A DNA stretch of 64,000 nucleotides from Hetaerina americana (GCA_022747635.1 JAKTNV010000077.1:1428501-1492500); one strand, 5' to 3'. Counted from the stretch's first letter, positions 23,431 to 38,300 are shown. Made by a program: numbers and translations. Notes: a model not told the origin generated them from the letters alone.

Positions 23431-26400
23431 AACGATGGTATAAATACGATTATGGATACGGATGCAGATACGGATGCGGATACAAATGCCGATACCGACG
23501 TAAATGCTGAAACGGATGCGGATATGAATGCTGCAGCAGATTCTGAGCTAATTGAAGATTCGGATACGAAAGCGGATACGGTGCGGATAGGGATGTGGAT
23601 AAAGAAACTGAAAAAATGCGGATAAAGACGCGGATAAAAAGCGGATGTGGGTGCGGATATGGATTACCATGCGGATAAAAATTGGAATGCGTATGTGTAT
23701 ACGGATGCTAAGGCGGATTGTGATATGGAAGCGGATGCGAAAACATATTTGGGTGCGGAAAAGGTTACGGATACGGATACAGCTGCGAATGCGAATGCAG
23801 ATTAGGATATGGATACGGATGATGATACGGAAGCGGATACCATGGAAATACGGGTACGCATAAGGACGTGGCTTCGGAAACGGATAACGATACGGATGTG
23901 AATGCACATAAGGATGCGTATACGGATATGGATACCGATGCAAATACTGATACAAACATGGATACGGATTAAATACGGATGCTAACACAGACGCCAATGC
24001 GGATGCTTAGGCCGATATTAATGCGGATACGGACGCGGAGACAGATGCAGTTCCGAATACGGATGCGAATATGGATACGTATGCGACCCTGGATACGCAT
24101 AAAGATGTAATTTTGGAAGCGGATGAAGATGAGGATGGGAATGTAGACACGGTTACGGATGTGGTTTATTATGCGGATACAGATACGGACACGGATGATA
24201 TTACGGATACATATACGGATCTCGGTTCCAATGCGGGCATTAATATGGATACGGATACAAATACGGATAAGGATACCGATGCGGATAAGGAGTCCGATAA
24301 AGATATGGAAACGGATACAAATACGGACACGGAGTAGGACACGGATGCGGATACATTTGTGAATGCGAATGCGGATACGGATGCGAATGCCGGTACGCAT
24401 ACGGAAGCGGATACGGATGCCGAAACGAATTCGGATAAGGAGACATATACGGATGCGTATACGCATGTGGATGAGGATAAAGACTCGGATACGAATGCGA
24501 ATGCCGATGCGGATAAGGATACGAATAAAAATTTGGGTGCTGAAACGGATGCAAATGCGGATATGGATTCGGATGGGGATACAGATGCCAGCACAGATCG
24601 GGAATTAAATGCGTATTAGAATGGGAATGCGAAATCAGATACTAATACGGAAACGGATACGGATGCGGATACAGATGCCAATATTGATGCGGATGAGAAT
24701 GCGGAACACGATACAGATGCGGATACAGAAGCGGTTACGTTAACGGATACAGATACGCATGCGGTTATGTATAGAGATACGGATACGGCTACGCAAACGG
24801 ATGCGGATAAGGATAAGGATGCGGATGGAAGACAAATGTACATTCGGATTTTGAAATTGAATTGAATGCGGATACGGATACGGTTGCGAATGCTAATGCA
24901 AATACAGATGCAGAAACGTATGCGGATATAGGAGCGGTTACTTATACGGATGCAGATAAGATTGCAGTAACGTATACAAATGCGGATACGGCTACGGATG
25001 CAGATAAGAATGCGGATACGGATAATTCACAGATGAGGATAATAAAGCGGATATGGATGCGGATGTGGATATGGATACGAATGCGGTTGCTAATCCCGAC
25101 GCAGATACGGATGCGGATTTGGATTCGGATACAAGGGCGGTTACCGTTGCGGATATATATAAAATACGGAAAAAGGTGCGGTGAGGGATTCGAGTAGAAA
25201 TACGGATACGGATGCAAAAAGGGATGCGGCTACTGATGCGGATATGGATGGAGAAATGGATACTGATACGGATGTGGTTAAGGATTTGGAATCGAAAATG
25301 GATGGAAATTAAGATCCGGATGTTGATTTGGTTGCTGATACGGATGCAGATATGGATGTGGATAAAAATATTGATGCTGATACGGAACCGGAAGTTGCTA
25401 CGGAAGGGAACAAGGATGATGATACGGATGCGGATATGGATGCGGATATGTTCGCATATACGGATGCGGTTACGGATATGGATGGCAAAAAAAAGTGATG
25501 CGAAAATGAATCTGAGTGCGGATACGGATGCTGATGCTAATACGGATGCGGAAGCAGATACGGACGCGGATTCAGATACGAATGCGGATACAGATGCGAT
25601 GTATTATTCGGATAAGGATACGGATGCGAATGCATATACTGATACGAATGATGATATGGATGCGGATATATATCCAGATGAGGGAACAAATTCAAATGCA
25701 GAACCAGATGTGAATGCGAAAGAGGTGGGAAATACGGATGGGAATACGAGTTCGGGTACGGATGCGGATACGGATGCGGATACGGATTCAGATGCGAATA
25801 TGGATCAGATATGCATACAGCTGTGAATATGGATACGGTTGTAAACAAATAAGGTTGCGAATACGGATGCTGATACGGAAATTGATACGGATGCGAATAC
25901 AAATGCGGACTTTCTAGCGAATATGGATAAAAATGCGGATGCGGATAGCGATGCAAATGCAGACAAGGATAGAAATTCCGATATTAATGCGGATACGGAT
26001 ACGTATATGGATGCGAATAAGGTTGCAGGATCCGTTACAGATGCGGATACCTTTAATGGTCCTGATTCGAATGCGAACATAGATTCGGATGCGGATACGG
26101 ATGCAGATACAGAAAAGGAGGGCAAAACGGATATGGAAATGATACGGAACAGGACACGGATGCGGATTCGGATGCGAATACGGATATGGATACAGACTTA
26201 TGCGCATATGGTTGAGAATGCATGTAAGCATATTGAAGTGCATACGGATGCGGAATAAAATGCGGATAAGGAGATGCAGATACGGATGCGGTTACGTATG
26301 TGCATGAGGATACGGACGCGGACACAGATACGGATAGAGGTTAAAATGCGGATAACAATAGGAATAAGGATGTTGAAACTTATGGGAAGGCGGATATGGA

Positions 26401-29400
26401 CGCAGATAGTAATACCAATGCGGATGTGACTTAGGATGCGGATTTGAATACGGGTGCAACATCAGATACTGGTGCCATAATGGATTCGGATTGGGATACA
26501 GATGCGGCTGTGGATCCAGATAAGGATGCGGAACACGACACAGATGTTGATACAGAAGTGGTTACGTTTACATATGCAGATAATGATGCGGTGATGTATG
26601 CAAATGCGTACAATCCCACGGTAATAGATTCGGATGAGGATGTAAATAATAAATAGATGCGGATAAGAAGCGGTTAAGTTTTGGAATGCGGATACGGATG
26701 CATAACGGATTCAGATGGCGACATTGGGGCGGTTAGGGTTGCGGATACAAATGAAAATACAGATACACATGAAAATACGGATATAAATGAGGATAAAAAT
26801 GAGGATACGGATACGGATGCGAATGCAGATACGGATACGTATACGGATGCGAATACTGTTGCAGGATCCGGATGCGGATATGGATACCTTTACAGGTACG
26901 GATGCGGATACCTTTACAGGTACAGATACGGATGCGGATATGGATTTGGATGCGGATACGGATGCATGTACAGATGTGGATGCAGATATCGATTGGGATA
27001 CGGATGTGGATACGTATGCGCATATGGAAACGGGTGTCAAATGACCTCTGATGGGGAAACGTTTAGGGACGCAGGTGTGGATTCGGATTCAAAAACGGAC
27101 AGGGATGCGGATAGAAGAGCGAATGGAGATAATTATTCGAGTTCGGATATGGGTGCCGATGCTGATTATATATAGGGACATTGATACGGATACGGATGAG
27201 GATCCGGAAGCGGGTGCGACACGGATTACATACGAATGCGGATATGCAAGCAGACAGGGATGTGGATACGAAATAGATGCTAATACGGAAACGAAGGCGA
27301 ATACGCAAGCGAAAGTGGATGCGGATACGGATTCGGATACAAATGCGGATACGGATGCGAAAACGGATGCGGATATGGTTTCGGATACGGATGCCATACA
27401 GATTTTAATTCGGATGCGGAAGTGGATTTGAATGCGGATACGGTTACGGATTGCATAGGGATCCAGTTGCTAATACCGATAAAGAAGCGGATACGGATTG
27501 GGACACGAATGCGAATACGGAATCGGACATGGATTTAATTAAGGTTGCGGATACGGTTTCCGATACAGATGTGAATGCTTAGCAGATACGGATTTGAATA
27601 CGGATACAGATATGTACGCGGATACGGATACGGGAAATGATTTTGAGACGGATGCACATTTAGAAACTATTACCCACGCGATTACAGATTCGTATACGGA
27701 TGCGGATATCGACGCAAATATGGATACATATGCGGCTACGGATGTGGATTTGGATACAAATGCGGGTACGAATGCAAACACTGTTGCGGATACGGATACA
27801 AATTTGATGCGGATAATGATGCGGATACGGAGGAGCATACGGATATGGAAACGGAAATATATTAGGGCACAGATGCGGATACGGATGCATATACGGATGC
27901 GGATAAGGAATTTAATGCGAGTACGGCGGCGAATGCCGGTACGAATACGGAAGCAGATACGGATGCGGAAACGAATGCGCATGAGGAGACGGATACGGAT
28001 GTGTTAAGATATGTGGATGAGGATGAAGACGCGGATGTGGATGTTGATGCGGATAACGATGCGGATTAAGATAAGGTTACGAATGTGGATGGTGAAACGG
28101 ATGCGAATGTGGTTGCGGATGAGGAATGCCCAACAAGTAACTGATACGGATACTGACCCAATTACGTAAACAGTTGAGGATAAGGTTATGGAAATACATT
28201 CGGATAAGGATGAGGATGCGGATGATATACCGATACGGATACGGAAGCGGTGACGTATACAGATACGGATGCGGATATGGACACATATGCGGATATCAAT
28301 ATTGATGCAGATACGGATTTTGATGTTGACATAGGGACGGTTACGGTTGCAGATATATATGAAAATACAGATACCAATAACGATAAGAAAGTGGATACGT
28401 ATACGGATGTGTATGCGTATGCGGATATGCATACGGGTGCGAAATGAACTCTGATCTGTAAACTGTTACGGATGCGGATGTTGATTCGAAAGCAAATACG
28501 GATATAGATGCGGACAGAAAATACGGATACGGATGTGGATATGGGGGCCCATCCTGATGCAGACAACGATACCCATGCGGATATGTGTGTGGAAAAATGA
28601 CGAGGATACGGATGAGGATACGGATGCGGTTGCTTAACGGATGCTGATGCGGTTATAGATGCTCATGTGATGTGTACACGCATTCAGATACGGATGTGGA
28701 TTGGAAAATGGATATTGATTTGGATACGGAAGCAAGCGGATATGAAAGCAAACAAGGACGCGAATACGGATGCGGATACGGATACAAATATGGTTTCAAA
28801 TGCGGATTAAGATAGGGATTCGAATTCATATACGGATACGGATGACCATACGGATGAGGATGTATATCCGGATGCGGAAACGAATACGGATTTTGATAAA
28901 TTTTCGCATGGTGATACGGATACAGAAGAATATACGGATGGGGACACGGATATGAACACGGATTCGGATACGGATTAAAATACTGATGCGAATACGGCAC
29001 ATATGTGATTGCATGGCGGATACAAATCTGAATGAAGATACGGATACGCATGCGAATTCGCATACGAAAACCGTTATGGATACGGATGGACATTCGGAAA
29101 TGATACCGATGCGGGTACAGATTCATATGCAGATGCGGACACTGACGCAGATACGAATACATTTGCGGATACGGATGCGGATCTGGATACTGAAACGACT
29201 GCGGATACGGATGCCGATACGGATACTGATACGCATGCCTTGATAAATGCGGACACTGACTCGAACACGGATAAATATGCGGTTGCGGATATCAATGTGG
29301 ATAGGCATGGAAATTCGGATATGAAAACGGAAACGGACACGGACTAGGACACGGATACGGATGCTTATACAGATACGGACACAGATATGATGCGAATGCA

Positions 29401-32400
29401 AATGCGGATGTAAATGCCTTTACGAATGTGGATATTAATATCTATCCGAACAAGATACTGATACGGATACGAATGCGGATACTGACGCAAATACGGAATT
29501 GGATTTGGATATGGATCCCATATGGATAAATATACAAATGTGGATATGGATACGGATGTGGATTTCAATTTATGTGCTGAAGCGGAAACGGATGCGGATA
29601 CAGATGCTGATGCGGATGCTGATTCGGATTCAGATATGGATTTTTATAGGGATACGGATGCTGATACGTATAAGTAGCTGATATGGATGAGGACACGGAT
29701 GCGAATAGGCAGTCAGATACGGATATGGATACAGATGCGGACACAGATGTTAATGCATAGCGGATTCAGATATGAATACGGATAAGGATACACATTCGTA
29801 TTCGGAAGCAGTTTTCGAAACGGATAACGATACGGATAAAGATTCGTATACGGATGCGGCGATGCGATTCGTATAACGACGGAGATACGGGTACATTGTG
29901 ATACGGATGCGGATTTGGATAGGAATTCGGATGCAGATACGGATGCTGACATGGATACTGATATACAACCAGGTACAAATGTGGACACTGATGCAGATAC
30001 AAATGCTGAGTTGGAGACCGGGTTACGGGTAAAAATACGGATATTGAAACGGAAACGTATTCGGATTAGGGCACGGATGCGGATATGGATGGGAATACGG
30101 ATGCGGAAACAAATGTGAATGCGGATACGAATGCGAAAGCCGATATGCATGCGGATGCGGATCCGGAAAGAAATGAGGATAAGGTTATGGATACGCTTGT
30201 GGTTATGTAAGTGGATGAGGATACAGACGCGGATGCGGATAAAGTTACGAATAACGATGCGGGTAAGGATACGGATAGAATGTTGATGCGGAAACGGATG
30301 AGAATGCGAATAAAGTTGCAGATACTGATGCGGATACAGTATGGAATTTGGATGCAAAACACTATGCGGATGCGAAATCAAATACTGTTGCGGAAACGGA
30401 CGCGGATAAAGATGTGGAACTAATTGCACAAGCGGATAAACAATCGGTTACGTATACGAATGCAAATAAGGAAGCTGTTACGTATACAAATGTGGTTACG
30501 GTTACGGAAACGGATGTGGATAAGTATGAGGATGCGGATTCTAATTAGATTTGCAAAAGGAAGCGGTTATGTAATCAGATGCGGATTGGGATGCAGATGA
30601 AATTGCGAACGAAGATACTGACGCGGATACGGATTCCAATGGGGTCACTTGGCTGGATACGGTTGCGGATACAGATGAAAATATGGATACAAAAAAGGTT
30701 AATGATGTGGATACGGATACAAATGTGGATACATATTCGGATGCGAATGCGGATACGGATGCAAATTCCAATGCTAATTCGGATACGGATATATAAATGG
30801 TTGCGGATAGGGATACGTATACGGATCCGGATACGGATGCAGAATCCGATACAGATACGGACACCTATGTAGATACAGAAACGGATAAGGGTACGGATTC
30901 GGTTGCGAATACGGATACGTACACAGGTGCGGATGCAGATATCGATGGGTATACGGATAAGAACAAGTATGCGGAAATAATTACGGGTGCAGAACGACCT
31001 CTGATGGGGAAACAGATACGGGTGTGGATACGGATGTAAATACGGAAAGTGTTGCGGACAGGGATGCGATTGTTGTTATGGATTTTGTTACGGATACGGA
31101 TTCCGATGCGGATATGTATGAGGAAAAAAATATTGTTATGGACGTGGATGTGAAAAAGGATGCTGACACTGATACGAATGGTGATGTGGATGTGGATACG
31201 AATACGGAGGCAGATATGGATGTGGATAGAAATATGGATGCTGATACGGGTGCGGAAGCGGATCAGGATGCGGATACGAATGCCAATTTAGTACGTATGT
31301 GGTACGGGTATGGATACCGATGCCAATACGGGTTCGGCTGAAGATACGGTTAAGATTATTACGCTGATACCGATGCGAATGCGCATGCATAAGCGGGTAC
31401 GGATATGGACGCAAAGGCGGATGCAGTTCCGGATGCGGATACGAATGAGGATACGGATGCGGCAATGAATATGGATACATTTGGTAATTCGGAAAGGAAT
31501 TAGGATGAGGTTGTGAATGTAGATACGGTTACGGATGGAGATTATGATGCTGCTACAGAGGCGAATCCGGATGAATACCCGGATGCGGAAATGGATACGA
31601 ATGCGGAGCAAGATGCGAATGTGGATGCGGATGAGGAAGCAGACACGGATGCGAATGCAAATACGGATGCTGATACGAATCCAGATATGGTTATGGACAC
31701 GAATGCAGATAACAGTACGGGTACGGATATGGATAGGAATGTGGAAATGGATGTGAAACCGATTCGATTCCTGCAGAAGAAACGGATGTTAAGGCGGACA
31801 CGGATATCGATGCCTATACGGATGCGGATACAGTCACAGATGTTGATACCAATTCGGATGCGGATACAGACACGAATGGGAATATATATTTGGAAACGGA
31901 TCTTGATACGGATGCGGATGCAGATCCGGATGCGGAAACGGACACGGATGCGGAACCAGATGTACATATAGAAGATGTGGCGGATATAGATGCGAATACG
32001 CGTTCTTAAACGGATGCGGGCACTTATGCAATAACGAATTCCGATGTGGATATTGATTAAATTATGGATCGGATGTTGTACTGATACGCATTTCAATTCC
32101 ATTTCGGATGCGGAGGCGTATGAGGTGGCAGATACTGATTAAAATACGGATACGGATACGGATACAGATGCGGATGCTGATACCGCTGCGTATATTCATG
32201 CTCATATGGATACGGATACAGTTGTGTAAACGAATGTGGATTTAATTTAAATGTATATTTTGAAACGGATAAGGATGCAGATGCTGATGCGGATGTAGAT
32301 ACGGATGTGAATACGGATATGGATAAAATTACGGATCCTGATGTGAATACTGAAGCGTTTACGGATTGCGACACGGGTGTGAATACTGATTCGGATACAA

Positions 32401-33279
32401 ATTTGGGTACAGATGCGGATGTGGGTACATATGTGAATACATAGCTCATATGGATTTGAATGCGGATACGGTTACTCATGCGGATACGGATGTAGATTTG
32501 GATACGGATCCAAATGCGTATCCGGATGAGAAAACCGGCGCAGAACCGGATACATATGCGGATTAAGATGCGGATTAGGATACGGATAAGGATGCGCTTG
32601 ATGATAAGGATACTTATACAGAAGCGGGTACAAATGTGGACACTGATGCGGATAGGGATACAAACGCAGATGCTGATAGCGATGCGGAGACGGAGGGGAA
32701 TACCGAAATGGAAACGAATACGAAACGCACATGGGTTAGGACACGGATGTGAATACAGATGCGGATGCGGATGCGAACACAGATGTGAAAGCGGATGCGT
32801 ATACGGATATGAATTCATGTACGCATTCCGAAGCGGATAACTGATGCGGAAACGAATGCGTAAAAGTAGACGGATACGGATGCGGTTACGTATGTGGATG
32901 AAGATACAGACGCGGTTGTGGATACGGGTGCCGATACCGATGCGGAAAAAGAAACGGGAGAAATTTGGATGCTTAGACGGATGGGTTTAGACCGGAGACG
33001 GGTTTAGATACGGATACGGATGCTGAAACGGAGACGTGTACAAATGCGGACACTAATGGGGATTTGGATAGAAATGCGGTAGTGGATAGCGTTTTGGATA
33101 TGGATGGGAATACAAAGAAGGAAACGAATACGGAAAAGGAAACGGATTAGGTCACGGATGCGTATATAGATGCGAATGCGGATGTAAATGTAGATGGCGA
33201 TACCGATGCGGATACAAATTTTAATTAGGATGAAGATGAGAATATGGATGCGATATTAGGTACTTATTTGGAACCGTTT
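23431..33279 (+). repeat. Hexamer satellite array, segment 8 (longest)
   Basis: About 9.85 kb of forward hexamers without a spacer. It aligns in order with segments 2 and 3 (1.1-11.1 kb) but lacks the piece corresponding to about 6.9-9.2 kb and carries extra array in the 26.4-29.7 kb interval. Landmarks: TGGAAGACAAATG near 24,827, AATGACCTCTGATGGGGAAA near 27,041 and a related phrase near 30,989, TTAATGCATAGCGG at 29,751-29,763. The last 0.65 kb (from about 32,632) is also the outer visible part of the palindrome's left arm. Confidence 0.95.
26883..26930 (+). repeat. Local 24-bp tandem duplication
   Basis: GATACCTTTACAGGTAC occurs at 26,883 and 26,907, an exact 24-bp duplication. The related places near 4,371 and 26,047 have the phrase (GATACCTTTAA...) once each. 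Confidence 0.83.
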
Positions 33280-33490
33280 TAAACATTTTAAAAGTGTACA
33301 TTTACCCGAAAAATATGCAAAAACGTCATTCTTATAATTAAGAGTATATAATTGAGGTGTTCTTAAAGCAAATAATCAATTTTTAGAATAAATTTTTTTC
33401 CCGTTTCAACGTAAAAAGTGCCATAACCCCCCTTTGATTGAAATTTGAATAAAAGATTGTAAAAGCTCCCACAAAAAGGTTTCGAGGGTG
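33280..33490 (+). repeat. AT-rich spacer, form B
   Basis: Boxes: CCGTTTTAAACATTTTAAAA, GTGTACATTTACCCGAAAAA, TATGCAAAAACGTCATTC, TTGAGGTGTTCTTAAAGC, ATCAATTTTTAGAATAAA, CCCGTTTCAACGTAAAAAG, CCCCCCTTTGATTGAAATT and AAAAAGGTTTCGAGGGTGTT. It is paired with the inverted copy at 62,621-62,845 (palindrome) and with 11,083-11,280 (direct duplication). Confidence 0.92.
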
Positions 33491-34911
33491 TTGATTCGTA
33501 TGTGGATACGGATGCGGATACAAACCCGAATGCGCATGCGTATACTGATGCTAATGCGGATACGGAAATAGATGCGGATGCGGATACATATCCGGATGCG
33601 GAAACTAATACGGATGCGGATAAAGATTCGGCTGATGTTGCGGACACGAAATCTCTTAAGAATACGGAAACCGATGCGGATACCGATGCAGGTACGGATA
33701 CGGATTCGGTTACGGATGAGGATACGAATAAGGATGCGCATGTGGATACATATGCTGATACGCATACGAATGTGGATGTCGACGCGAAAATGGATTCGTT
33801 AGTATATGCGGATGCAAATGTTGATACGGTTATAAAGCGGATACGAATGCACAAACTGATCCAGACACGGATACCGATTTGGATATGGTTACGGATACGG
33901 ATGTTGATACAGATACCGATGTGGATGCGGATACGGATACAGAGGCAGATGCAGATGCTATTTAGATGCTGATATGGATGCGAGTACTGTTTTGGATGGA
34001 TAAACGGAAGCAAATATGGATAAAGATGTGGATAAAGATGCGCACACGGATGCGGATACGGATGCCGATACGGAAACAGGTACGGATATGAATTTTTATT
34101 TGGAAATGTCTCTGAAAGTAGATAAGCAGGAATGTCCGAAAAAGGATACGGATGTGGATACAAATGCGGTTTCGTATACGGATGGGGATACGGATGTGGA
34201 AACGGATGCGGAAGCGGATAAGATATTGATGCGAAAGCAGATTCCAATGCGGTTTCGTACACGGATGTGGATAGGGATGCGGATGTAAATGCCGATGCAG
34301 ATACGGAATGAACCCGGATACGGATTCGGACACGGAGGCCAATACGGATTCGGACAAGGAGGGAGATACGGATGATTATAGATATGAAAATTCGGTTTTT
34401 ATTACTGATGTATATGCAGATACGGATATGGATATAGATTTGCATACGGATACGGATGGAAATTCGCATGCGGATATGCGGATGTGTGTATCGGTGAAAT
34501 GCGGATATGGTTAGGGAAACGTATACGTATACGGAGGTGAATACGGATGCAAATGCGGATACGGACATGGGTTACGATACGAATGCCGATACCGATACAG
34601 ATAAGGATGCGGATATGAAATCGGATGCCAATTCGGATACGGAGACGGATATATTTGCAGATGCGGATGCATACAGATTCGCATACGAATGTGGATGCGG
34701 TTGCGAAAATAGATAGGTATGCGGACACGTAAACGGAAACGGATGCGGATGCATAAACCGAAGTGGATACGAATGCAGATACGGATGTTGATGCAGATGC
34801 AGCTGCTGAAGCGAATGTTGATACGGATACGAATGTGGAAACGGATACGGATGCCGATAACGATAACAATACGTATGCTGTTACGGATACGAATGCGGGT
34901 ATAAATCAGCA
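33491..34911 (+). repeat. Hexamer satellite array, segment 9
   Basis: Forward hexamers, with a close inverted copy at 61,209-62,620. An interruption near 34,095-34,140 (TTGGAAATGTCTCTGAAAG) and a GATGTGTGTATCGGTGAAAT landmark near 34,480 are both retained in the inverted arm. The longest open frame of the window (minus strand, 33,363-34,568) overlaps this array and the spacer. Its product passes from Ser-Val/Ala to Ile-Arg to Pro-Tyr/His repeats, so it crosses repeat phases and is not a gene. Confidence 0.95.
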
Positions 34912-35025
34912 TTACTGCATTAATACCCGTATCCGCTTCCATATCAACATCCTTATCGGCATCCTCATCATTGTATGTTTGCGCATCGGTATCCATTTCC
35001 GGGTTCGTATCCTTTACAACATATA
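34912..35025 (-). repeat. Fold-back of hexamer array preceding spacer A
   Basis: The turn at GCGGGTATAAATCAGCATT is followed by CCGTATCCGCTTCCATATC, CAACATCCTTATCGGCATCC and GGTATCCATTTCCGGGTTCG. Its inverted partner is at 61,083-61,208. The potential stem pairs this stretch with array immediately upstream. Confidence 0.86.
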
Positions 35026-35335
35026 TTATCATTTAACACAAGAAACCCAAAATTTATGCTACATGACCAAAAATAAAGAAGAAAATAATTAGGTCAAAAA
35101 TTTCAATACTGTTAAATGTGTACAATATACCAAAGATATGCAAAAAATGTCTTTCTATTTAAATGTAAGGTAAAGTAAGTGAGTGAATGCTTGAGATATT
35201 CTAAAGGCATTAATTACTTCCATTTTTAGAATTTTTAATTTTTATCATTTTACCATGAAAAGTGCCAGCCCCCTTGGCTTCCATTCGTAATAAATCGTAA
35301 AAAATAACACCAAAAGGTTTCGAAGGTGCTAATAC
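35026..35335 (+). repeat. AT-rich spacer, form A (long subtype)
   Basis: Longest spacer form: AAGAAACCCAAAATTTATGC, CATGACCAAAAATAAAGAAG, TGTGTACAATATACC, ATGCAAAAAATGTCTTTC, an AGTAAGTGAGTGAATGCTTG box, TTCCATTTTTAGAATTTTT, CATTTTACCATGAAAAGTGC, CCCCCTTGGCTTCCATTCG and AAAAGGTTTCGAAGGTGC. A GTAAG-rich insertion near 35,165-35,182 is specific to this copy and its palindrome partner at 60,783-61,082. Confidence 0.92.
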
Positions 35336-38300
35336 GAATGTGGATACGGATGCAGATACGGATGCGGATACCGGCGTGCATGCGGAAACAGATGCGGAAA
35401 TGATAGCGGAAGAAGATACTGATGTAATTGTAGATTCAGATGCGAAAGTGGATACGGATGCGAATAGGGTTGAGGATGCGGAAAAGGAAAAATTAGATAA
35501 TATAGACGGCAATGGGGATACGTATTAGGATGCGGATATGGTTAAGTATGCGGATATAAATTGGGATGCTAGGGCGGATTCAGATATCGATACAGTTGCA
35601 CTTGTGGATGCAGATGAGGATATGGATACGGATGCGGATACGAACGCGGATATCAATGCGGTTACGGATACGAATCAGGATGTGTCTTGGAAACGGAAAA
35701 CGATGCGGATATGGACGCTAATGCCGATTCCGATGCTTATACGGATGTGGATACTGATGCGGATATGGATGAGGAAATGGATACGGATACCGATGTGGGC
35801 ACGGAAGTGGATACGAAAATGGATGCCATTGCGGATACGGATGCTGATGCGGGTACGAATACGTATTCAGATACGTTGTGGATAGTAATATTGATGCTGT
35901 TAAAATTACGGAAGTGGACCTGGAAGCCAACACGGATGCGGATTCTTATGAGGATACCTATGCGGATACGGATGAGGATACGTATGCGGATACGGATGAG
36001 GATACGTCTTGCAGAGACATATGAATTCAGATGTGAAAATGGATATGAATGCGGATACGGATAGGGAACCTGATGCCAATAAGGATGTGGATGCAGATAC
36101 GGATGCGAATTTGAAAACGGATGTGTATACAGATGCGATTTATTATGCGCATTATGCAGATATGAATACTTAGCGTATCGGATCTGAATGCGGATACGGA
36201 TACGCATTAGGACTCGGATACGGAATCCCAAGTGGATGCGGATGCAGATTAGGAAACGGATACCGATGCATATGCAGATTCGTATTCGGATGCGGATGCC
36301 GACGCAGATACGGATACATATGTGGATACGGATACGGTTTGGTATACGGAAACGAATTCGGTAACGGATACATATGCGGATGCGAACTTGGGGGGGAATT
36401 CGGATATTCATACGGCAATGCTCAGAAATTAGGACACGGATATTGATGCGGATTCGGATGCCAGACAGATTTTAATTTGGACGAGTAAATTGATCAGAAT
36501 GCGGATTCAGATACGGATGCGGATACAGATGGGATTTATCATGCGGATTAGGATACAAATGCGAATTTATATACGGATATGGATTACGATACGTAAGCGG
36601 ATGTAGATCCGGAAGCGAAACGAATACGGATTCGGAACCAGATATGAATGCGGAAGAGGTGGCGGATCCGGATGCGAATACGAATCGGGTTCGGATACGG
36701 ATGCGGATGCTGATGCGGATACTGTACGGATACGCATTCGGATTCTTACACGGAAACCATTGCCGATACGGATGCAGACTCTGAAACCGATTCTTATTAG
36801 GATACAGGCTCATATACGGATGCAGGTATACACGCAGATACGGATACATATGCGGATTAAGATGCGGATTTGGATACGGATGCGATTGCGGATACAGATG
36901 CTGATATGAATGACGTAAAAATTGGGGTCCCTGATGCAGATACGAATACATATATACGTCAGACATATATGCGTCTAGCAATGCGGATAGAGAGTGGAAT
37001 TCAGATATGGATTTGGAAACGGACACGGAAAAGGACACGGATACGAATAGAAATATAAATGCCAATTTAGATGCGAATTCCGTTTGGAATGCGGATGTTG
37101 ATACAAATGCAAATACAGATACGAATACGGATACTGTTGCAGATACGGATATCAATGCGGATATGGATTCATATATGGATTCAAATACGGATGTGGATAC
37201 GGATACGGATGCATATGCAGATACAGATGCGGATACGCATTTGTATAGGGATACAATTGCTGAAACGGATAAGAAGCGGATACGGATGGCGACACAGATG
37301 CCAATGCGGATTAGGATATCGATTTAAATACGGCTACGGATGCGGATGCGGACACAGGTGTGAATGCGCAGCGGATACGGTTATGAAAGCGGACATTGAT
37401 ACGCAAGCGGATTCGGATACAGAAACAGATAGCTATACGAATACAGATTTAGAAACAAATACTGATGCAAATTAAGATTCGTAGGCGAATCTGGAAATCG
37501 ACACATATACAGAAACATGCGGATACGGAATTGTGTTTGGATACGGATAAAGATGCAGATACGGATGCTGATAACAATTCTGATATAGATGACGCGACAA
37601 ATGTGGACACTGATGCGGATACGGATACATATGTGGATGCGGATAGCAATATGGATACGGATGGGAAATCTGATGAGGAAACAAAAACGGACATTGATTA
37701 AGACACGGATACGGATGCGTAAACGAATGCGGATACGGATGCCAGAGATGTTAATTCGGATGTGGAAATTTATTAAAATTAAGCAAAAGATACGGATGCT
37801 GATTTTTATACGGACTTAAATGTAGATACGATTTATAATGCGGAATAGGAAACGGATGAGAAACCAGATGGAAATGCGGAAGATGTGGTGGATTCGGATG
37901 CGAAGACGAATAAGGGTTTAGATACGGGTGCAAGTACTAATGCGGCTCCTAATGCGGATACGGATTCCGATGCGAATAAGGATGTAGATTTTGATACGGC
38001 TTCGGATGAGGAAGTCATATCAAATACGGTTGGGGATGAGGTTGCGGATACCAATCGGAATACAGAAACAGATGCGAATACTAATGCGGACACGCATACC
38101 GAAGCTGATATGGATTCCCATTTGGATACGGATATGGATGTGGATTTGTATACGGATGAAATTATAAATACGGATGCTGATGCGGAACGGGTGCGGAAGC
38201 AGATTTTGATACGGCAGAAGATACGGATGACGTTTAGCGTTTTGATAGGAATACGGATACTGATACGTATACAGAAGCCGATACAAATAGGGACTCGGAT

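Larger units (their letters stand above)
22350..35200 (+). repeat. Older direct duplication, copy 2
   Basis: Partner of 1 to 12,130. It lacks the part corresponding to about 6.9-9.2 kb with its form B spacer, and has extra array around 26.4-29.7 kb. Its last spacer (35,026) is intact and continues into more hexamer, whereas copy 1 is cut there by the pentamer island. Its last 2.6 kb overlap the palindrome's left arm. Confidence 0.82.

Noticed and set aside
33363..34568. A 401-codon open frame on the minus strand, and similar long frames at 5,973-7,136 (-) and 61,540-62,568 (+)
   Set aside because: The translations are dipeptide repeats that pass through several repeat phases (Ser-Val/Ala, Ile-Arg, Pro-Tyr/His) in one frame, and the first runs into spacer sequence. 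A 6-bp unit with few stops gives such frames on both strands; overlapping frames are open at the same places.
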